Assembly (NCBI RefSeq): GCF_014168815.1
Contig: NZ_AP021974.1
Coordinates: forward strand, 1-64,000
DNA from: Klebsiella sp. WP3-W18-ESBL-02
GTDB taxonomy: Bacteria; Pseudomonadota; Gammaproteobacteria; Enterobacterales; Enterobacteriaceae
Length of the DNA stretch: 64,000 nucleotides
Direction of reading: 5' to 3'
Positions 61,713 through 64,000 of the stretch are shown piece by piece. Position numbers and translations under genes: made by a program. Below the pieces are notes generated by a model. That model saw only the letters and a program-made list of their open reading frames with translations, was not told the DNA's origin and did not search any database. The first letter of the stretch is position 1. Each line of letters opens with the position of its first letter.

Positions 61713-61963
61713 CTATCCTGACAGAGGGGGCTGGCAGGACGCCATATACTGTGGTTTTGGGTGTCCGGCGGTCTTTTCCTGAAATAGCAGAAAACGGAAA
61801 GGGTAGAAATTCTGGATGTGAGACAAAAATTTTGCCGACATGTCGGGTACCGTATGCCGAGCCCTTTTCTGAAAATGAATAATGGCTTATGTTGAGGTCA
61901 GGCATATCTGAACCTGAATATTCAGTTCAGACCTAATAACAATGACCAATGGAGTTTAAATAA

Positions 61964-62698
61964 ATGCCAGTTCATAAAATATCCGCGACATTTTTTAATA
62001 GTCTGAACGTTGACTGGCCATGCCCTGCGTGTAGCCAGAAAACTCTGCGGATTGATAAGCCAAGTTTTAAAACTGAGTCAGTACTGCGTAGCAGGCAAGC
62101 TCAGAGTGAGGATTGGTTTGAGCCTGAAATGGATGAAACAGTTTTCACCTGTATGGCACATTGTTCTCGTGAAACCTGTAAGGAAGTCGTTGTTTGCACT
62201 GGGGAGGGGGGCTGGGAACAGGATTATGGGGATGAAGGAATCCAGTATTACGCCTGGCATAAACCTCTTCATTTTGTGCCAACATTGCATCCATTTATGC
62301 TCCCTAATGACTGCCCGGAAGAGATAACGAAACCCCTTATCGCGTCTTTTTCTGTGTATCTCAGCCAGCCGGGATCTGCGGCCAACTTAATCAGAATATC
62401 AGTTGAGAGATTGCTAACGGCAATTGGCGTTCCTGAACTGAATGACAAGAACAAACGTATTGTTCTTCATAACCGTATTGAGTTGCTTGATGGGCAATAT
62501 ACCCCTTACAAAGATATATTGATGGCCATTAAATTCCTGGGCAATGCCGGCAGCCATACCTATGATGAAGTCACCACGAGCGATATCGAAGCGGCATTCG
62601 AGATTATGGAGTATGTCGTGAATGACCTCTTCTCTGGCCGTAAGGAGTCGATTGAGGTTCTCACCAAGCGGCTGCATGGTAAGTTTGGCAAGAAGTGA
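61964..62698 (+). CDS. DUF4145 (HEPN-like) protein
   Basis: 244 residues. The N-terminus has WPCPACSQKTL and a second Cys/His group (CMAHCSRETCKEVVVC), a likely zinc ribbon. The C-terminal 120 residues are a DUF4145 domain with KDILMAIKFLGNAGSHTYDE. DUF4145 belongs to the HEPN-like all-helical superfamily and is often found fused to or beside restriction and defence genes. The catalytic-type Arg is absent (GNAGSH), so it may be a binding variant. AGGTCAG.. then TGGAG precede the ATG by 9 bases. Confidence 0.8.
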   Translation: MPVHKISATFFNSLNVDWPCPACSQKTLRIDKPSFKTESVLRSRQAQSEDWFEPEMDETVFTCMAHCSRETCKEVVVCTGEGGWEQDYGDEGIQYYAWHKPLHFVPTLHPFMLPNDCPEEITKPLIASFSVYLSQPGSAANLIRISVERLLTAIGVPELNDKNKRIVLHNRIELLDGQYTPYKDILMAIKFLGNAGSHTYDEVTTSDIEAAFEIMEYVVNDLFSGRKESIEVLTKRLHGKFGKK

Positions 62699-62733
62699 CT
62701 TGTCTCTTACATTCGTATTCGGGGCTATTTTAA

Positions 62734-62788
62734 GTACTTTGATATGCGGGATAGTTCAATAGAGGAAGTACTATCCCGGATAAAGTAC
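62734..62788. terminator. long hairpin after the DUF4145 gene
   Basis: Arms GTACTTTgatatgcGGGATAGT and ACTATCCCggataAAGTAC enclose a 14-base loop. It has no T run, so it may be a structural or protein-binding site and not a simple terminator. The next 250 bases hold at least four more GTACT motifs. Confidence 0.45.
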
Positions 62789-63400
62789 CGGAAGTAATGT
62801 TATTCGAAATGACAACATACTTACTATCAAGATAGTCCAAGAGTCTGCTGCACAGCAAAAGACTTATGTACTTTCATGTTATGTACTATGCACAACAAAA
62901 TAAATAAATCGAACGAACAACTAAGTACTCTGTATTTATAAAATAACCAATCATTTTTGATGGTACTTTTAATTTGAAAGTCAATGGGTTGTGGAAATAT
63001 ATTTTGACATTCATTCGACTATCCCGTAATATAATAATCAGAACGCATTTGACAATCCATACGCACTGACTCGGTCACTACCAATCCCATTAAAATGGAA
63101 AAGGTTGCTGTCGGGTATTTTTTGTGCGCGTCATTATGCGCATTATGGTTATTTGCACTTAAGCTAAATATCTATGGGTATAGAGTCGTTAATCTTCACC
63201 GTTATTCCTGCTCCTCAGGGGCTGGCCTCTAACAAGGAGCACCAGTGAGAGAGTGGTGGTAGCCAGACAGTATGATATGCCTAACACTTGATATTGACTG
63301 TTGCAATAGGCAAATCGATAAAAGATTGCAAAAATAGACTAAAAAACATGTTGACTATTGACAAACATGCTTATTTCAGGGTAAGATAACCTTATTCTGA
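62789..63400 (+). promoter_or_regulatory. non-coding region with putative promoter
   Basis: About 600 AT-rich bases without a supported gene. TTGACA-18-TAAGAT at about 63357-63386 could be the promoter of the next ORFs. The stretch CTCCTCAGGGGCTGGCCTC near 63213 is GC-rich against the background. Confidence 0.4.
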
Positions 63401-63402
63401 AC

Positions 63403-63627
63403 ATGACTGATAAACCGTCATGTGGCCAGCAGAGGCCAGGGCAACCACAGAAGATTATTAAGTATAATACCCGGTTCCCCTGTACTGTTGGCCTTGCCAA
63501 AACAGCAGGCACCGGTGCGTCCGGGCCTGCTTTTTTTGTGCCCGAAGAAAGAACCAGGAATCATTATCTCCATTACTGGAGGCAGGATTTTTACACCCTA
63601 AAAACAGATAATGCCCTTAGAGGATAA
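63403..63627 (+). CDS. possible small Ash/Icd-like protein
   Basis: 74 residues. The segment VGLAKTAGTGASGPAFFVPE resembles the loosely conserved core of Ash/Icd-like proteins of P4-type elements, and it overlaps a GC hairpin (GCAGGC..GCCTGC, T7) at about 63504-63538 that could be a terminator. No good ribosome site is visible. Low-confidence call. Confidence 0.35.
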   Translation: MTDKPSCGQQRPGQPQKIIKYNTRFPCTVGLAKTAGTGASGPAFFVPEERTRNHYLHYWRQDFYTLKTDNALRG

Positions 63628-63773
63628 GGAACTGAAATGAACTGACAGCTAATGAATATGTATCACGTGGCGATTGTCGCCATATTTTTTCAAAACTCTA
63701 AAAGGTTTCTAAATGAAAACTTTGAATGCAGTAAACCGGAGCATTAAATCATTCACTAAAATAGGAGACTATT

Positions 63774-64000
63774 ATGTCTACAGAAATGTCGCAGCAAGTA
63801 CCAAACAACACTACCTACAATGCACCCGTAACTATCAACAACTACTACTACGGCTGCCCCGTCCCCCCCCCCTGAAGAACCGCCGGTTGTTCCTGCGAAA
63901 AAGAAACGCGGCTGGGTTTTCGAAACCGCCAGTATCTTACTTGGAACAGTTATTACCTGGTGGCAGGCAGGGCATAACGGTGTAATGATGTCATTTTTGA
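63774..64000 (+). CDS. gene with frame broken at a C10 tract (partial, runs to window end)
   Basis: ATG 63774 has AGGAG eight bases upstream. The product, MSTEMSQQVPNNTTYNAPVT then INNYYYGCPVPPP, stops at TGA just after the C10 run (63863-63872). With nine or twelve Cs the frame continues into EEPPVVPAKKKRGWVFETAS and ILLGTVITWWQAG, a basic linker and membrane helix that look genuinely coded, up to the window end. So either a sequencing error, a pseudogene or slippage/phase variation. Confidence 0.55.

Larger units (their letters stand above)
60118..61730 (-). mobile_element. IS3-family element, copy 3
   Basis: 1613 bp, the same as copies 1 and 2. Duplication CTGG (60114-60117 and 61731-61734). 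It lies between resD and the DUF4145 gene. Confidence 0.93.

Noticed and set aside
59930..61882. Plus-strand ORF that could be joined across IS3 copy 3 (59930-60117 plus 61735-61882)
   Set aside because: The joined frame is open but has no ribosome site, odd composition and overlaps the resD leader. Not enough support for a gene.
1..64000. Antibiotic-resistance genes or integron, suggested by the presence of IS26
   Set aside because: None of the translated products matches a resistance determinant, integrase IntI or attC site in this window.

Overview
The window is a segment of a large F-like conjugative plasmid from an enterobacterium (Klebsiella, Enterobacter, Citrobacter or Escherichia type). 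The evidence is an F-type transfer operon, a nic region almost identical to that of F, an F-like leading region (psiA, psiB, large ParB-like protein, DUF932, DUF1380, DUF3560 and methylase genes), a RepFIA-type replicon with RepE iterons and a ResD-type resolvase, and enteric insertion sequences. No antibiotic-resistance gene, rRNA, tRNA or CRISPR array is visible.

Layout. 1-17.5 kb: the F-type pilus and type IV secretion operon on the minus strand (traA-L-E-K-B-V-C-trbI-W-U-trbC-N-F-trbB-H). An IS630-family element splits the pilin gene traA, and IS26 cuts off traH. 17.5-19.8 kb: traY-like and traM-like regulators, oriT with a predictable nic site near 19012/19013, and the orf169-type lytic transglycosylase. 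19.8-43 kb: the leading region, which enters the recipient first. Its genes lie on the minus strand, so the transferred strand (+) is their template. Four nearly identical copies (plus one partial copy) of a ~0.58-kb GC-rich module with a large nested stem-loop sit at the heads of gene batteries. They resemble the F single-stranded promoter Frpo. Each full copy runs into the coding sequence and gives otherwise unrelated proteins the same ~18-residue N-terminus. The region is interrupted at 25.6-33 kb by hok, relBE, a cation-efflux gene, a cytochrome b561 gene broken by an IS3-family element, an IS5-family element and an ISNCY/IS1202-like transposase.

43.3-47.2 kb: an AT-rich accessory block bounded by terminators. 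It holds a TIR-domain gene followed 16 bp later by a small membrane-protein gene (broken by the second IS3 copy), and then a gene with a Cys-His-Asp pattern of the transglutaminase/papain type. 47.3-53 kb: maintenance, with ParM/ParR-like partition genes and palindromic centromere repeats, a LexA-controlled umuDC pair, and a RepFIA-like origin (ori2, repE, incC). No sopAB is present in the window. 52.6-62.7 kb: a second accessory block with a 445-aa unknown protein, a HEPN gene split by an IS66-family element (exact 8-bp duplication), a HEPN plus zinc-knuckle gene coupled to resD, the third IS3 copy and a DUF4145 (HEPN-like) gene. The last 1.3 kb holds a possible ash-like ORF and a gene whose reading frame depends on a C10 tract.

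Most interesting: the multi-copy ssDNA-promoter-like modules with their shared N-terminal tag, the TIR/membrane-protein cassette, and the HEPN cluster around resD. As sequenced, self-transfer should be blocked by the traA and traH lesions. Database searches could not be run, so family names rest on recognised motifs and gene order.
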